This document shows, in pieces, positions 52,866 to 62,468 of a DNA stretch of 64,000 nucleotides (its first letter is position 1; each line of letters begins with the position of its first letter). Origin of the DNA: JACQZO01 sp964512325 (GTDB lineage: Bacteria; Patescibacteriota; Gracilibacteria; RBG-16-42-10). The notes beneath the pieces are model-generated. The model did no database searches. It had not been told where the DNA came from and saw nothing but the letters and a program-made list of their open reading frames with translations. The stretch lies in assembly GCA_964512325.1 (NCBI GenBank), contig CAZEGN010000001.1, forward strand, positions 1 through 64,000. Reading direction: 5' to 3'. Position numbers and translations under genes: made by a program.

Positions 52866-55664
52866 ATGGACTTAGACAAGTTTCTTGCTAAATCCATTTT
52901 CGAGACAGCAACTAGTAAAGTACGATACAGTGAAAATATATTCATAAACTCTATGGCTTCTTTCTCCCAACTGAGCCCAGATGAAGCCTTGCTAACGCTT
53001 CACAGTTCCTTACATGGCCTAGACACCAAAGAAGCAAGAAAGCGCCTAGCTGAATTTGGACCGAACACACTAAAAAAAACAAACGAGAAACCGTTATGGT
53101 TAAGGTTTCTCAACCAATTTGTGGACCCAATGATTGTTTTGATGCTAGGAGCTAGCATGCTCGCTTTTTATCTGGGTAGCACTAGAGACATGATCATTCT
53201 CATTACGATTGTCATTCTCAATGCAATTATTGGCTTTTTTCAAGAATATAAAGCTGAGAATATCATCGCCTCTCTGCAATCATTCTTAAGCCCCAAGGCC
53301 AAGGTCTTAAGAGCAGGCAAGCTGATTGAATTGGACGCGCGCGAGTTAGTTCCTGGAGATATTGTGAATTTGGTAGAAGGTGATTCTGTACCAGCAGATA
53401 TTCGACTCCTAAGTCTTAATAATTTAGCTACCAATGACTTTTCACTGACCGGTGAATCAAATCCCAAATCTAAGTTTTTGCATCCCCTACCTAAGCTACA
53501 AATGTTGCAATATCGTGACAATCAAATTTATTTAGGCACCACGGTCGCTCGCGGCAACGGTACTGGTGTCGTCTATGCTACCGGCATGAAAACGGAAATT
53601 GGAAAGATAGCTCAGATCACAGCTGTCGTTGGCAATGATACTTCACCACTGCAGAAAGAAATTGGACATATTGCAGTAAGAATCACCTATGTTGCGCTCT
53701 TGCTCGCTGCCATCATATTTGTGATTAACTACTTTCAGGGCAATGCGATTCAAGCAAGCCTACTCGCAGGCTTAGGCATTGCGGCAGCCATGGTGCCCCA
53801 AGGTTTACCCGCACAGCTATCAGTCACATTTTCGCTGGGAGCTGGGCGTTTAGCTCAAAAAAAGGCAATTATTAAGCAGCTTTATGCAATTGAAACCTTA
53901 GGTGCCACCACTATTATTTGTTCGGATAAAACGGGTACAATCACTACCAATGAAATGACGGTACAAACAATTTGGCATGACAACCAAGTTTTTTCTGTCT
54001 CGGGGAGTGGCTATGAGCCCAAAGGCGCTATTACTAATGAAGCAACTCTCTCTCAGGATTTATTATTAGCAGGTGTCTTAGCAGCCACAGGTGACATTGC
54101 CGCCCCGGATGAAGGGCATAGAACCTGGTATGCAATTGGCGACCCTACTGAAGCAGCGTTAGTAACGCTAGCACAAAAAGGGCATATAGAAGCAAAGTCT
54201 GCTCGCATTGATTGGCAAGAAGTAAAACAATATCCCTTCGACTCAGTACGCAAAATGATGAGCTCAATTCGAATTGTTCCTGCTGATCAGCCCCAGGCTG
54301 GGAACCACAAATTATTCTTAAAAGGATCGTTAATTAGCGTTTTAGAAAGATCGACGCTCTCTCCAGCAGAACAACAGGAAGTGCTCACAATCAGCAAACA
54401 GTATACCTCTCAAAGTCTGCGTTTACTGGGGATGGCAACGAGAATGGTGGATGCGTCAGAGTTGGAAAGCATAAGCATGGAAAAAGCAGAGCAAGGGCTC
54501 ACCTTCTTGGGATTTGTAGCGATGCAAGACCCTCCCCGAGTTGGCGTTGCTGAAGCGATCAGCATTGCTCGTCAGGCCCATATTCGCACCTTCATTGTCA
54601 CTGGTGATCAAGCGGAAACAGCAAAAGCCGTGGCCGAGAAGATTGGCTTAGGCAAAGGTGAAGCAGTCACGATTATTCAGGGTGATGAGCTGAGTGAGTT
54701 GAATGATTTTGAGCTACATCAAAGACTTACTGCCCCTGCAGTTATCTTTGCGCGCACCAGTCCTGAAGACAAGCTAAGAATAGTAAAATTGCTTCAAGAG
54801 CAAGGGAATGTGGTAGCGGTGACTGGTGACGGAGTGAATGATGCTCCCGCGCTGAAGCAAGCAGATATTGGTGTTGCTATGGGCAAAATTGGTACTGATG
54901 TGGCAAAAGAAGCGGCGGAGATTGTATTGACTGATGATAGTTATGTCACGCTGGTGGAAGCAGTAAAAGAAGGCCGGACTATTTTTACCAATTTAAAGAA
55001 GACATTCTACTCCACGCTTTCCAGCAACTTTGGTGAACTAACAGCTGTGCTTGCCAGTGCAGCCTTGCTTTTATGGGGCTTTCCGCCAGCTATTTATGCT
55101 ATTCATATTTTGCTGGTTGATTTGGTAGGCGAAATGCTGCCGTTAATGGCTTTGACTTTTGATCCAGCTCCAACTGACTTGCTGAAACAGAAACCACGAG
55201 CACTTAAAGACCACTTTTTAAGCATTCGTGCTTTACTAGATGTTTCTTATGCTGGAGTAGTGATGGGAGGCGTAGCGGTGTTTAACTTTATCTGGTTCTT
55301 AGAGAGACACAATGACGCAAATATCACAGGCTGGACACTAGAAAACCCATTATATCTGCGAGCACTGACACTGACCTATGTGACACTCATGTTTGGTCAA
55401 TTTGCGAATATTTTATCTCGTCGCAGTGAGCACGAAACACTATTTCGATGCTACTTTTGGTCAAACCCTCGCCTTTTAGCTGCTATCATAGCCTCAGTCG
55501 GCCTGATGTGTATTGTCATTTACACACCCTGGTTACAACCTTATTTAAAAACAGCCAACCTGCAGCTTACAGATTGGCTATTTGCTTGTTTAGGATTTGT
55601 GGTGATGGTAATTGCACATGAGCTCAGAAAAGCCTGGCGCAGGAAAGTATCGAGATTGATATAG
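52866..55664 (+). CDS. P-type cation-transporting ATPase (P2 type)
   Basis: The protein is 932 aa; an internal Met at 52953 gives 903 aa and would match the family start better. The A domain has LTGESNPKS (about 195), the phosphorylation motif is CSDKTGTITTNE (about 355), and VTGDGVNDAPAL is the hinge. The M4 motif reads VPQGLPA where Ca2+ pumps have IPEGLPA. M5 keeps SSNFGEL, and M6 reads LVDLVGEMLP. Ten helices are expected. It is SERCA/Na,K-ATPase-like, but altered cation-site residues make the ion uncertain. Confidence 0.88.
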   Translation: MDLDKFLAKSIFETATSKVRYSENIFINSMASFSQLSPDEALLTLHSSLHGLDTKEARKRLAEFGPNTLKKTNEKPLWLRFLNQFVDPMIVLMLGASMLAFYLGSTRDMIILITIVILNAIIGFFQEYKAENIIASLQSFLSPKAKVLRAGKLIELDARELVPGDIVNLVEGDSVPADIRLLSLNNLATNDFSLTGESNPKSKFLHPLPKLQMLQYRDNQIYLGTTVARGNGTGVVYATGMKTEIGKIAQITAVVGNDTSPLQKEIGHIAVRITYVALLLAAIIFVINYFQGNAIQASLLAGLGIAAAMVPQGLPAQLSVTFSLGAGRLAQKKAIIKQLYAIETLGATTIICSDKTGTITTNEMTVQTIWHDNQVFSVSGSGYEPKGAITNEATLSQDLLLAGVLAATGDIAAPDEGHRTWYAIGDPTEAALVTLAQKGHIEAKSARIDWQEVKQYPFDSVRKMMSSIRIVPADQPQAGNHKLFLKGSLISVLERSTLSPAEQQEVLTISKQYTSQSLRLLGMATRMVDASELESISMEKAEQGLTFLGFVAMQDPPRVGVAEAISIARQAHIRTFIVTGDQAETAKAVAEKIGLGKGEAVTIIQGDELSELNDFELHQRLTAPAVIFARTSPEDKLRIVKLLQEQGNVVAVTGDGVNDAPALKQADIGVAMGKIGTDVAKEAAEIVLTDDSYVTLVEAVKEGRTIFTNLKKTFYSTLSSNFGELTAVLASAALLLWGFPPAIYAIHILLVDLVGEMLPLMALTFDPAPTDLLKQKPRALKDHFLSIRALLDVSYAGVVMGGVAVFNFIWFLERHNDANITGWTLENPLYLRALTLTYVTLMFGQFANILSRRSEHETLFRCYFWSNPRLLAAIIASVGLMCIVIYTPWLQPYLKTANLQLTDWLFACLGFVVMVIAHELRKAWRRKVSRLI

Positions 55665-56642
55665 CTAACGATCCGGATGTGTACCACTGTCTGTTGCAAC
55701 AGTTGCTGCATCTGTCACCGTACTTCCTCCATCTGTTATGGCAGCCATACCAGCATCAGCGTTTGCTTGCGTAGGAAGATGAGCGCACGCTCCTTGCAAT
55801 CGATCTAAGTCCCCTTGAGGCACGGGATTAGTTAACAATCCCTGCTCAGTACAGTTTTGGATCACCATTTGTGCTTCACAAGGATGATCGCGCATATAAC
55901 TTTGCCATGATGGCAATTCAAAAATCTTGGCAGCTACGGCTCGCGCAGGATCAACTAGCCCCATACGCCACAAACAAACGACAACGTTCGCCAAATGTCC
56001 AGGCTCAGAAATATGATGGGTTGGGTGTGTATTTACAAACTGTACCCAGTCTACGTTCACCGTAGGATCACCAACTGCATCTTCTTTAAAATCTCTTAAA
56101 GCCACTTGTGCAATCATTGCTCTTGCCACACGCACAGCGCGCCAGATTTTATCCATATTTTGAGTCGTCAAATCTGCAGGCTCTACACGAAGTGTAGGCC
56201 AAGATTGACGCATTATATCTCGCGCTCGTGCATCAAGCAAAGGTGAATTAAAGAGGTCATTAATTGCACCTATTTCACCTGCTGGCAAGGTATTTGGTGA
56301 ATCGGTATGAGCACTAATAACGCGCATCAACCGATCGGCCTCATCCGATGAGTGCATTCTTTCTTTTCCTCGCACCCATGAGTTAATAGTCATAGCCTCC
56401 AGCGTAGGCCTATCCACAACGCTATGGTAAGCGCGTCTACCTCTACGCAAGTAATCTCCGCCCAAAAGTCCCGTCGTCACAGCGCCAAGCGCTAAAATTC
56501 CAAATATCTTGCCACGATGTTTTTTTGCCGTCTCACTGACCGAACGTCTCAAACGTGCAGCAGCACTTGGTCCGCTCGGAGCAGCAGCAGGACGAGGTGA
56601 GGTAGATGGACCAGTTGAATATCCTAATGGACTTGTAGGCAT
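55665..56642 (-). CDS. Membrane protein of unknown function
   Basis: The protein is 325 aa. A Pro/Ser/Ala-rich start (1-30) is followed by a basic stretch and one membrane helix (IFGILALGAVTTGLLGGDYL, about 46-65). The rest is helical with two conserved-looking Trp/Cys regions and a Thr/Asp/Ala-rich tail. No family is recognised. It is 36 nt downstream of the SPFH-type gene on the same strand, so it likely works with it. Confidence 0.5.
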   Translation of the reverse strand: MPTSPLGYSTGPSTSPRPAAAPSGPSAAARLRRSVSETAKKHRGKIFGILALGAVTTGLLGGDYLRRGRRAYHSVVDRPTLEAMTINSWVRGKERMHSSDEADRLMRVISAHTDSPNTLPAGEIGAINDLFNSPLLDARARDIMRQSWPTLRVEPADLTTQNMDKIWRAVRVARAMIAQVALRDFKEDAVGDPTVNVDWVQFVNTHPTHHISEPGHLANVVVCLWRMGLVDPARAVAAKIFELPSWQSYMRDHPCEAQMVIQNCTEQGLLTNPVPQGDLDRLQGACAHLPTQANADAGMAAITDGGSTVTDAATVATDSGTHPDR

Positions 56643-56678
56643 AGAAAAAGATTAATTAGCGCAATTATAAATTGTTAA

Positions 56679-58097
56679 TTAAGGCATGCGGATATTAGGA
56701 TTTGTATCAGCATCGTCGTCCACGAATGACGGAGACTGAACTGGTGGCGGTGGTACAGCTGGACCTTGTGGGCTTGGTCGCCTTGGAGCAGGTTGTATTG
56801 GTGGTAATGGTGGCACTTGTTGTGCCCGTCCTGCACCGGATTGTGGAGCTTGACGAAATGCCGCAACCGCTCCGCTCACCACTTCACCGAATCCTCTGCC
56901 AAAACCTTGCCCGGCCATTCCATAGCCGTAAGCAGTTGCCAGTGGACCGGCAACAGCAGGATCAACTGACGCGATATACGCCATTGCTGCACCATCAGGA
57001 CCCAATCTCGCACCTACAGTAGCAGCTGCATCAGCTTGAATCACTGCGGCCTCAGCTCTACCTTGAGCCTCGACAACTCTTGCTTGCGCAGCATTTTGTG
57101 CTCTCAGTACATCGGCAGAGGTCGCTCTAGCTTCATCCCAGCGACGTTGTACAGCGGGGTCATTTTCGAATGCCGCCAACTGAATTCTCAATCTCCATCC
57201 GTATTGGTCCTCAAACTGTACTAGTTCTGGAGCAAATGCTGCCGGATCAGCCAAGTCCTCGTTGATTTGACGAATATGAGTGTTTAATTGTTCAATTGTC
57301 CAACCCGTATACCTAGTAGCAATAAGGTTAGTAATTGCTTTTAAAGTTGCATCACGTGCAAGACTAGAAAAACGCTGCTCAATTGTTGCCGCATTGTTGT
57401 TTCTACCCATATTCACATATGACCGGCGCAGATCAGTAAGCTCACGCGTAACAGACCAAGTCAGTTTTGCACTGATACCATTTATCGGCTGAATTTCTTC
57501 AAAATCTTTGTCTGGTGGTAGAGTATCAATTTCAGGTTTTACTATTTGTTCTTCAGCGCTAGCACCTGGTCGGATTTGAGTAAGACCATATCGAATAAAC
57601 CAAAACCATCCTGGTCCCTCCATTAAATCAAGATTGTTTAATTGATCAGCAGTATCACGACCAAAACGTCTTTCTCTTAGTGCTAGATGTCCAGGAGGCA
57701 CATACATCCCTCCTGTGGCTCGAAGCATAGCCTCAACCGCTGGTCGTCCATATCTAGCAACAAGTACCGCAACACCTAACATTACAGCAATTCCCGTAAT
57801 TCCAATGCAACTATAGCTACCAACCTGCTCCCATGAACACCCCTGAGCCGTAGCTCCAAGGGCAACTAATAACGCCATTGCCTGCTGAGAACTCATAGGG
57901 TTCTTCAACTTTTCTATCGGATTTTCAGCCATAACAGCAACACTACCAGCAATTCTGTCCTTAATCACCGCCAGTCCCTGCTCTTGTTCCAATGCTGTAC
58001 GCAGCTCTTCTCTCCCCTGAACAACAGCATTTCTTTCTGGGGCAAGTTCTAAGGATGTATGATCTGGACTACCAACATTTGGAGACAACTTTTCCAT
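56679..58097 (-). CDS. SPFH/band 7-like membrane protein
   Basis: The protein is 472 aa. Two hydrophobic stretches are at about 70-85 and 95-113. VPPGHLALRERRFGR (about 132) begins a band-7-like domain, with GPGWFWFIRYGL following, and the helix after it has the repeated Ala/Glu/Gln pattern AAQARVVEAQGRAEAAVIQA typical of SPFH coiled coils. The tail is Gly-rich and then Pro-rich. SPFH proteins form membrane scaffolds. It has its own promoter and is divergent from the hydrolase/pilin fusion gene. Confidence 0.7.
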   Translation of the reverse strand: MEKLSPNVGSPDHTSLELAPERNAVVQGREELRTALEQEQGLAVIKDRIAGSVAVMAENPIEKLKNPMSSQQAMALLVALGATAQGCSWEQVGSYSCIGITGIAVMLGVAVLVARYGRPAVEAMLRATGGMYVPPGHLALRERRFGRDTADQLNNLDLMEGPGWFWFIRYGLTQIRPGASAEEQIVKPEIDTLPPDKDFEEIQPINGISAKLTWSVTRELTDLRRSYVNMGRNNNAATIEQRFSSLARDATLKAITNLIATRYTGWTIEQLNTHIRQINEDLADPAAFAPELVQFEDQYGWRLRIQLAAFENDPAVQRRWDEARATSADVLRAQNAAQARVVEAQGRAEAAVIQADAAATVGARLGPDGAAMAYIASVDPAVAGPLATAYGYGMAGQGFGRGFGEVVSGAVAAFRQAPQSGAGRAQQVPPLPPIQPAPRRPSPQGPAVPPPPVQSPSFVDDDADTNPNIRMP

Positions 58098-58119
58098 AAT
58101 TTTTTTATTGCTTCATTTA

Positions 58120-58147
58120 ATTCTAAAACATTTGGCAGAATTGTCAA
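58120..58147 (-). promoter_or_regulatory. Promoter of the SPFH-type gene
   Basis: On the minus strand: perfect -35 TTGACA (58142-58147), 16-nt spacer, -10 TAGAAT (58120-58125). Predicted start about 58113, leaving a leader of about 15 nt. Confidence 0.65.
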
Positions 58148-58205
58148 TATTCGAGCCAAGGTGAGATATTAGCACAGGTAACAAATTTACGCTAAGGTAG
58201 AGGAC

Positions 58206-58239
58206 GAATTTTGAATTCGGCGATCGGAATTCGGAATTT
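58206..58239. repeat. AATTNNN heptamer repeat
   Basis: Degenerate AATTTTG, AATTCGG, AATTCGG, AATTTAT units in the divergent gap upstream of 58264. Confidence 0.6.
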
Positions 58240-58263
58240 ATCTACTAAGCCCATCGCTCAAGT

Positions 58264-60570
58264 ATGAGAAGAAAATATCACTGGCTAGCATTATTATTGA
58301 CTATCTCTAGCAGTATAGCAGGACTTTTTTTGAATACCGCCACCACTGTTTCAGCTCAAAGCACGGGAACTCGTTGTACTACTTCCGGCGAAACGCTTTT
58401 TTTGAGATTTAATTATGTGCCAACGCCGGGGCAGGGATATTTGGAGAATAAAGCAATTATTTACGTACCAAAAGAAGCGCAATGTGCAGGTACTTTTCCC
58501 ATGTATGTCCACCTGCATGGTGATAATAAATATACTGATAATATTAGCCCCTATTACCTTCCCTCTACCGTAAACGGTCAAAGAGAAACAGCACACTATA
58601 ATGATCATGGCACGATTCGAGAGGATGTAGGTAGCAATCAGTTTAAGAGTGCGATTGAAGCAGCAATGCGTAATAGTCGTGTGCCCGGCATGATCTTTGT
58701 GCTTCCCGTGAACACCAGCAATCCTTCACATTGGGTAAATCTCAATGGTGCTACCCTGAAATCAGCAGTACAAAGTGCGCTCGATAGCAATCCACTTACG
58801 CAAGGCAAAGGCATTCGTATTGGTAACGACACTTTGTTATCAGGACACTCTGGAGCGGCATGCCATGCCAATGAAGGCTTAATGAACTTTCCAGGATTGA
58901 ATCCGAAAGCAGTCGCAGTGGTTGATGCTTGTGTTAGCTTGCGCGATGGCACCTCAGTATACCAAACCATTGCTAACGCCCACCCCAACGCCACATTGCT
59001 ATTTTATGCAGCCAATATGGCCTATGATAATGCCACGTATACAAACAATGTAGAAACGGGCGGATATCACAATATTTTGCAAGCGCTCCGTTTTCAGCAG
59101 CAAAGTTCCTGTGATGCTAATGTCTTTCTTCATCCTCATAATCCTACCCAAAGCAAATCGTATGGCAGACCAGCAGGATCGCATTTTCGGCAATATTGGG
59201 ACAATCCTCAACTATGGTGTTCAAAAAGCCCTGACCATCCTTGGTACGGACTATTTGCCACCAGTGTAGATCACCGTAGCGCTGCGGGGCTTGGAGTCAG
59301 AACATTGATTAATCTTTACTTCGCGCAAAATACTCCAACTGCACCTGCTACTAATAATACCAATGCGGCAGCGCAAACGAATCCAAACACTGGTAGCACT
59401 ACTAATACTACGACAATTAGTAGCAATAATGCTCCGTCAGTCTCAGGGACTGTGCCTTTAGAAATCAGCATCAATGGCATTCGTAGCATTTCAGGTAATG
59501 ATCAAGGCTACATTATTAATTACGCCCGTACAGTATTTCTCTACGCCGCGGGTCTCACCGGTACCTTAGCCTTACTTGTACTGATCGTTGCAGGCTTACA
59601 AATTATCTTTTCCAGTGAAGCTGAGCAAAATAAGCAGGCAAAACAGCTTATTATTGGAAGTCTTAGCGGCTTAGCTTTATTAGCAACCAGCGGCTGGATT
59701 TTATATTTGATTAATCCCTGTTTCTTTAGTTTCGGTAGCAGCTCTACTTGTACACCACGTGGTACGCAACCAGCGCAATATACTTTTACGCAGCCGGTGA
59801 ATAATTCCACGATTAACCGAACTGGTACACCACCTCCTCCTCCCAGTCCCAATTGCAATAACAGCACTCAGACCTGTGATGTGGTTTTACCAGTACCTTA
59901 TGTGTCCCAAGTGGCAGCACCAGATGAATGTAGTTATGACAATATCTGTGCCACCAATAGACGGGCGGGGAGTGAAAATGACGGCTCAAATCCCAAATGG
60001 GGCCAGGTCAGCTGTGGCGCCGCGGCATTTAGCATTGCTTACTTATATGTAAGTGGAAATAGCACTCCCACCAATGATTTCCTAAGATCGTTTATTAATG
60101 ATTACTTCCGTTGTGGGATCCACGGACTTCCACCAGAGCAAAGTGCTCGTATTGGCGGCTACGATGCTCGCTCTGCACCTCGCACCTATAATGATGATCT
60201 CTGTGCTTATACTCTAGGCTCAGGGGGGGAAGTAGATACACTGACTCGTATTCTCAAGACACAACTGGGAGCTCAAGGCACGCGCACTATTTCCGATTTA
60301 ACCCCACAAGCAATGTACCAAGCACTTTCTGCTGGTCACCCCATTGTAATTGGCGGTGTTATTAGGGACCGCAGTACCGGGAACTTTGTTCCATCAGGGC
60401 ATTATACGGTCATTATTGGCATACGTGGCTATAATCAAAGCAATGGGCAATTTACTGACTTGGTTATCCATGACGTAGGACGGCAAGCAAATAGCCCCCT
60501 CACTATGGCCAATTACACTTCTCTTCGTAGCAGCAATGAGCTGCAAAGAGGCATAGCAGTAGCGATGTAA
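58264..60570 (+). CDS. Fusion of alpha/beta-hydrolase, VirB2-like and C39-like domains
   Basis: The protein is 768 aa with a signal peptide (cut near 31, after TVSA). Residues about 40-350 look like an alpha/beta hydrolase, with a nucleophile motif SGHSGAACH (about 195) and an esterase-like FPMYVHLHGD near 80. A Thr/Asn-rich linker follows. Residues about 415-490 contain two membrane helices in a VirB2/TrbC pilin-like pattern (TVFLYAAGLTGTLALLVLI, then LSGLALLATSGWILYLI). The last 200 residues resemble a C39-type cysteine peptidase: Cys in VSCGAAAFSI (about 583), His in SGHYTVIIGI (about 713). It begins an operon of PEGA proteins. Confidence 0.7.
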   Translation: MRRKYHWLALLLTISSSIAGLFLNTATTVSAQSTGTRCTTSGETLFLRFNYVPTPGQGYLENKAIIYVPKEAQCAGTFPMYVHLHGDNKYTDNISPYYLPSTVNGQRETAHYNDHGTIREDVGSNQFKSAIEAAMRNSRVPGMIFVLPVNTSNPSHWVNLNGATLKSAVQSALDSNPLTQGKGIRIGNDTLLSGHSGAACHANEGLMNFPGLNPKAVAVVDACVSLRDGTSVYQTIANAHPNATLLFYAANMAYDNATYTNNVETGGYHNILQALRFQQQSSCDANVFLHPHNPTQSKSYGRPAGSHFRQYWDNPQLWCSKSPDHPWYGLFATSVDHRSAAGLGVRTLINLYFAQNTPTAPATNNTNAAAQTNPNTGSTTNTTTISSNNAPSVSGTVPLEISINGIRSISGNDQGYIINYARTVFLYAAGLTGTLALLVLIVAGLQIIFSSEAEQNKQAKQLIIGSLSGLALLATSGWILYLINPCFFSFGSSSTCTPRGTQPAQYTFTQPVNNSTINRTGTPPPPPSPNCNNSTQTCDVVLPVPYVSQVAAPDECSYDNICATNRRAGSENDGSNPKWGQVSCGAAAFSIAYLYVSGNSTPTNDFLRSFINDYFRCGIHGLPPEQSARIGGYDARSAPRTYNDDLCAYTLGSGGEVDTLTRILKTQLGAQGTRTISDLTPQAMYQALSAGHPIVIGGVIRDRSTGNFVPSGHYTVIIGIRGYNQSNGQFTDLVIHDVGRQANSPLTMANYTSLRSSNELQRGIAVAM

Positions 60571-60573
60571 AAT

Positions 60574-61572
60574 ATGACCAAAAAACTTCTTTTTCTGGGC
60601 GTCTTCGTTGTCCTCATCATCACTGCAGCAATCATTTTGATCATGCCAGGTGATCAGCAAAATATATCTCAACCTGTAACAAATACGAGCACAACTCCCC
60701 TGACCACACCGCAGTCATCTCCAGTTGCCGAGCAACTCGAAGTTACTATCCTTTCCACACCGCAAACAGCAACCATTGTGGTTGATGGTTTGAGCATTGG
60801 TCAAACGCCACTGCAATACACCTTCAATCACAACCAAAGCTATCAGTTAAAGGCACTGAAAGAGGGTTATATTCCGTTGATAATAACTTACACTCCAAAC
60901 GAATCCACCCTGCGCTTACAGCTTCAGCCAATAAATACTCCCAGCACGACAGCTGATATTGTAATATCAAATACCACAGCTCCTGCACTTGCAACACCCC
61001 AGGCAACTAATACCCCCCAAGCAACATTATCTCCCCTCCCTTTTCCAAGTGCTCCTGACTTGCACGTTATTACTCGTACCAACAATACATTCACCTACAC
61101 TCCTGCAGCTTCAACACCGAGCACTACTTCCACTCCCACCCCGAGCACATCTAGTCCTATACCAACAACACAAACTACTACATTACCACCGCCAGCACCT
61201 GCGCAAACTCCTTCCCCAGCACAAATCAGTAGCTATAATCAGTTAATTGCTCAATATTCTGGCGTACAAGATTTTCCAGCTGATGACACTGTGCAGGAAG
61301 GAACAAGCAATGAAAAAGGCGTGATTGTTAGCATGAATTGGTTTTATACTGAAAATGCATATGCCCTAGCAGGCTTTCCGATTCGTTTTATTAGTGACGG
61401 CAATACACAATGCACTTTGCGTGCATTAAGTGTACAGGGTGATTTAGCGATAGGAACTTTACGGGGCAATGACAGCCTTCTTTTTACTGCAACTCCAGGT
61501 ACGGATGAAACTTTACGCTTTAGATGCCAAGAACGTCCGACGATCACACTCGATCTCAACATTTTTTCTTAA
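60574..61572 (+). CDS. PEGA-domain membrane protein
   Basis: The protein is 332 aa. An N-terminal membrane helix (about 4-23) is followed by a PEGA domain (ILSTPQTATIVVDGLSIGQT and YQLKALKEGYIPL, about 55-110). A long Thr/Ser/Pro-rich stalk (about 115-215) and a C-terminal beta-rich domain with one Cys pair complete it. It would span the wall and expose the end domain. The start is 3 nt after the fusion gene's stop, within one operon. Confidence 0.7.
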   Translation: MTKKLLFLGVFVVLIITAAIILIMPGDQQNISQPVTNTSTTPLTTPQSSPVAEQLEVTILSTPQTATIVVDGLSIGQTPLQYTFNHNQSYQLKALKEGYIPLIITYTPNESTLRLQLQPINTPSTTADIVISNTTAPALATPQATNTPQATLSPLPFPSAPDLHVITRTNNTFTYTPAASTPSTTSTPTPSTSSPIPTTQTTTLPPPAPAQTPSPAQISSYNQLIAQYSGVQDFPADDTVQEGTSNEKGVIVSMNWFYTENAYALAGFPIRFISDGNTQCTLRALSVQGDLAIGTLRGNDSLLFTATPGTDETLRFRCQERPTITLDLNIFS

Positions 61573-61575
61573 ACC

Positions 61576-62466
61576 ATGAAGAAAGTCTTATTACTTCTTT
61601 TTCTTATTGTGCTCATCGGAGCAGCAGTAATGACCAGCAAAGACATTTTCTTCCCCACAACATCTCTTACAAATGAACTTGGTCCCCAAGGCCGTGTCAC
61701 TGTACTTGCACCGATCACTATTATTTCAACTCCAACTGAAGCCACAGTACGCTTGAATGGTAACGTAATGGGCACAACTCCTCTTTCTCTCGCCAATCTT
61801 CGCCAGCATAACAATGTAATTACTCTCGAAAAGAGTGGCTTTAGCAAAATTACTATAGCGCTAGCTCCCCCTGATAGCGCAACCACCATAGCTTTTGATT
61901 TGCAAAAACAAACCTACCAAACTAGCTCTATACCAGAAAAGAGTTTTCAAGAAACACTGGATTATCTGAATAATAATGACGCCAATATCCCATTTGAGCT
62001 GACTGGCAAGATAGTTGTGCCTGAAGGATTTCGCTTTCCTGACAATGCAGATATAAATCAGCCTCTTAATCTAGAACCTATCCCGCTTGCGCTCCTCCGA
62101 GATTCCACCACGCAACAAATGCCGCTTGATCAACGCAGCACTCTTTTTAATCGATTGAATACCAATTATCGCTATGATCCAAACACACAGACAATGTTTA
62201 CAGAAGCCTTTCGCTTTGCAGTCAGCATTATCAATTTTGAAACATTCGATCCACAGACACTGAATATACGCAGTGGCAGTGAATTGCTTTGGTACAATCA
62301 AAGCACTGAAGATTGTGAATTACGAACAGACCCAAAGTCACCCATGCGCATCAATCAAAAAGTGGCAGTACAGAAAAGCACAGTACTTAGCTTAATTAAT
62401 CCTGGCATTTACATCTTTTTTTGTCAGGGTAATCCTGGACCTACTCAGACCATTACCGTTTACTAA
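61576..62466 (+). CDS. PEGA-domain protein with cupredoxin-like C-terminus
   Basis: The protein is 296 aa. A membrane helix (about 3-21) leads to a PEGA domain (ISTPTEATVRLNGNVMGTTP and ITLEKSGFSKI, about 50-105). The C-terminal part (about 215-296) looks cupredoxin-like: FDPQTLNIRSGSELLWYNQ and PGIYIFFCQGNPGPTQTITV. The first His ligand position holds Cys (TEDCELRT), and no second His follows the FFCQ Cys, so copper binding is doubtful. It is third in the operon. Confidence 0.65.
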   Translation: MKKVLLLLFLIVLIGAAVMTSKDIFFPTTSLTNELGPQGRVTVLAPITIISTPTEATVRLNGNVMGTTPLSLANLRQHNNVITLEKSGFSKITIALAPPDSATTIAFDLQKQTYQTSSIPEKSFQETLDYLNNNDANIPFELTGKIVVPEGFRFPDNADINQPLNLEPIPLALLRDSTTQQMPLDQRSTLFNRLNTNYRYDPNTQTMFTEAFRFAVSIINFETFDPQTLNIRSGSELLWYNQSTEDCELRTDPKSPMRINQKVAVQKSTVLSLINPGIYIFFCQGNPGPTQTITVY

Positions 62467-62468
62467 TT

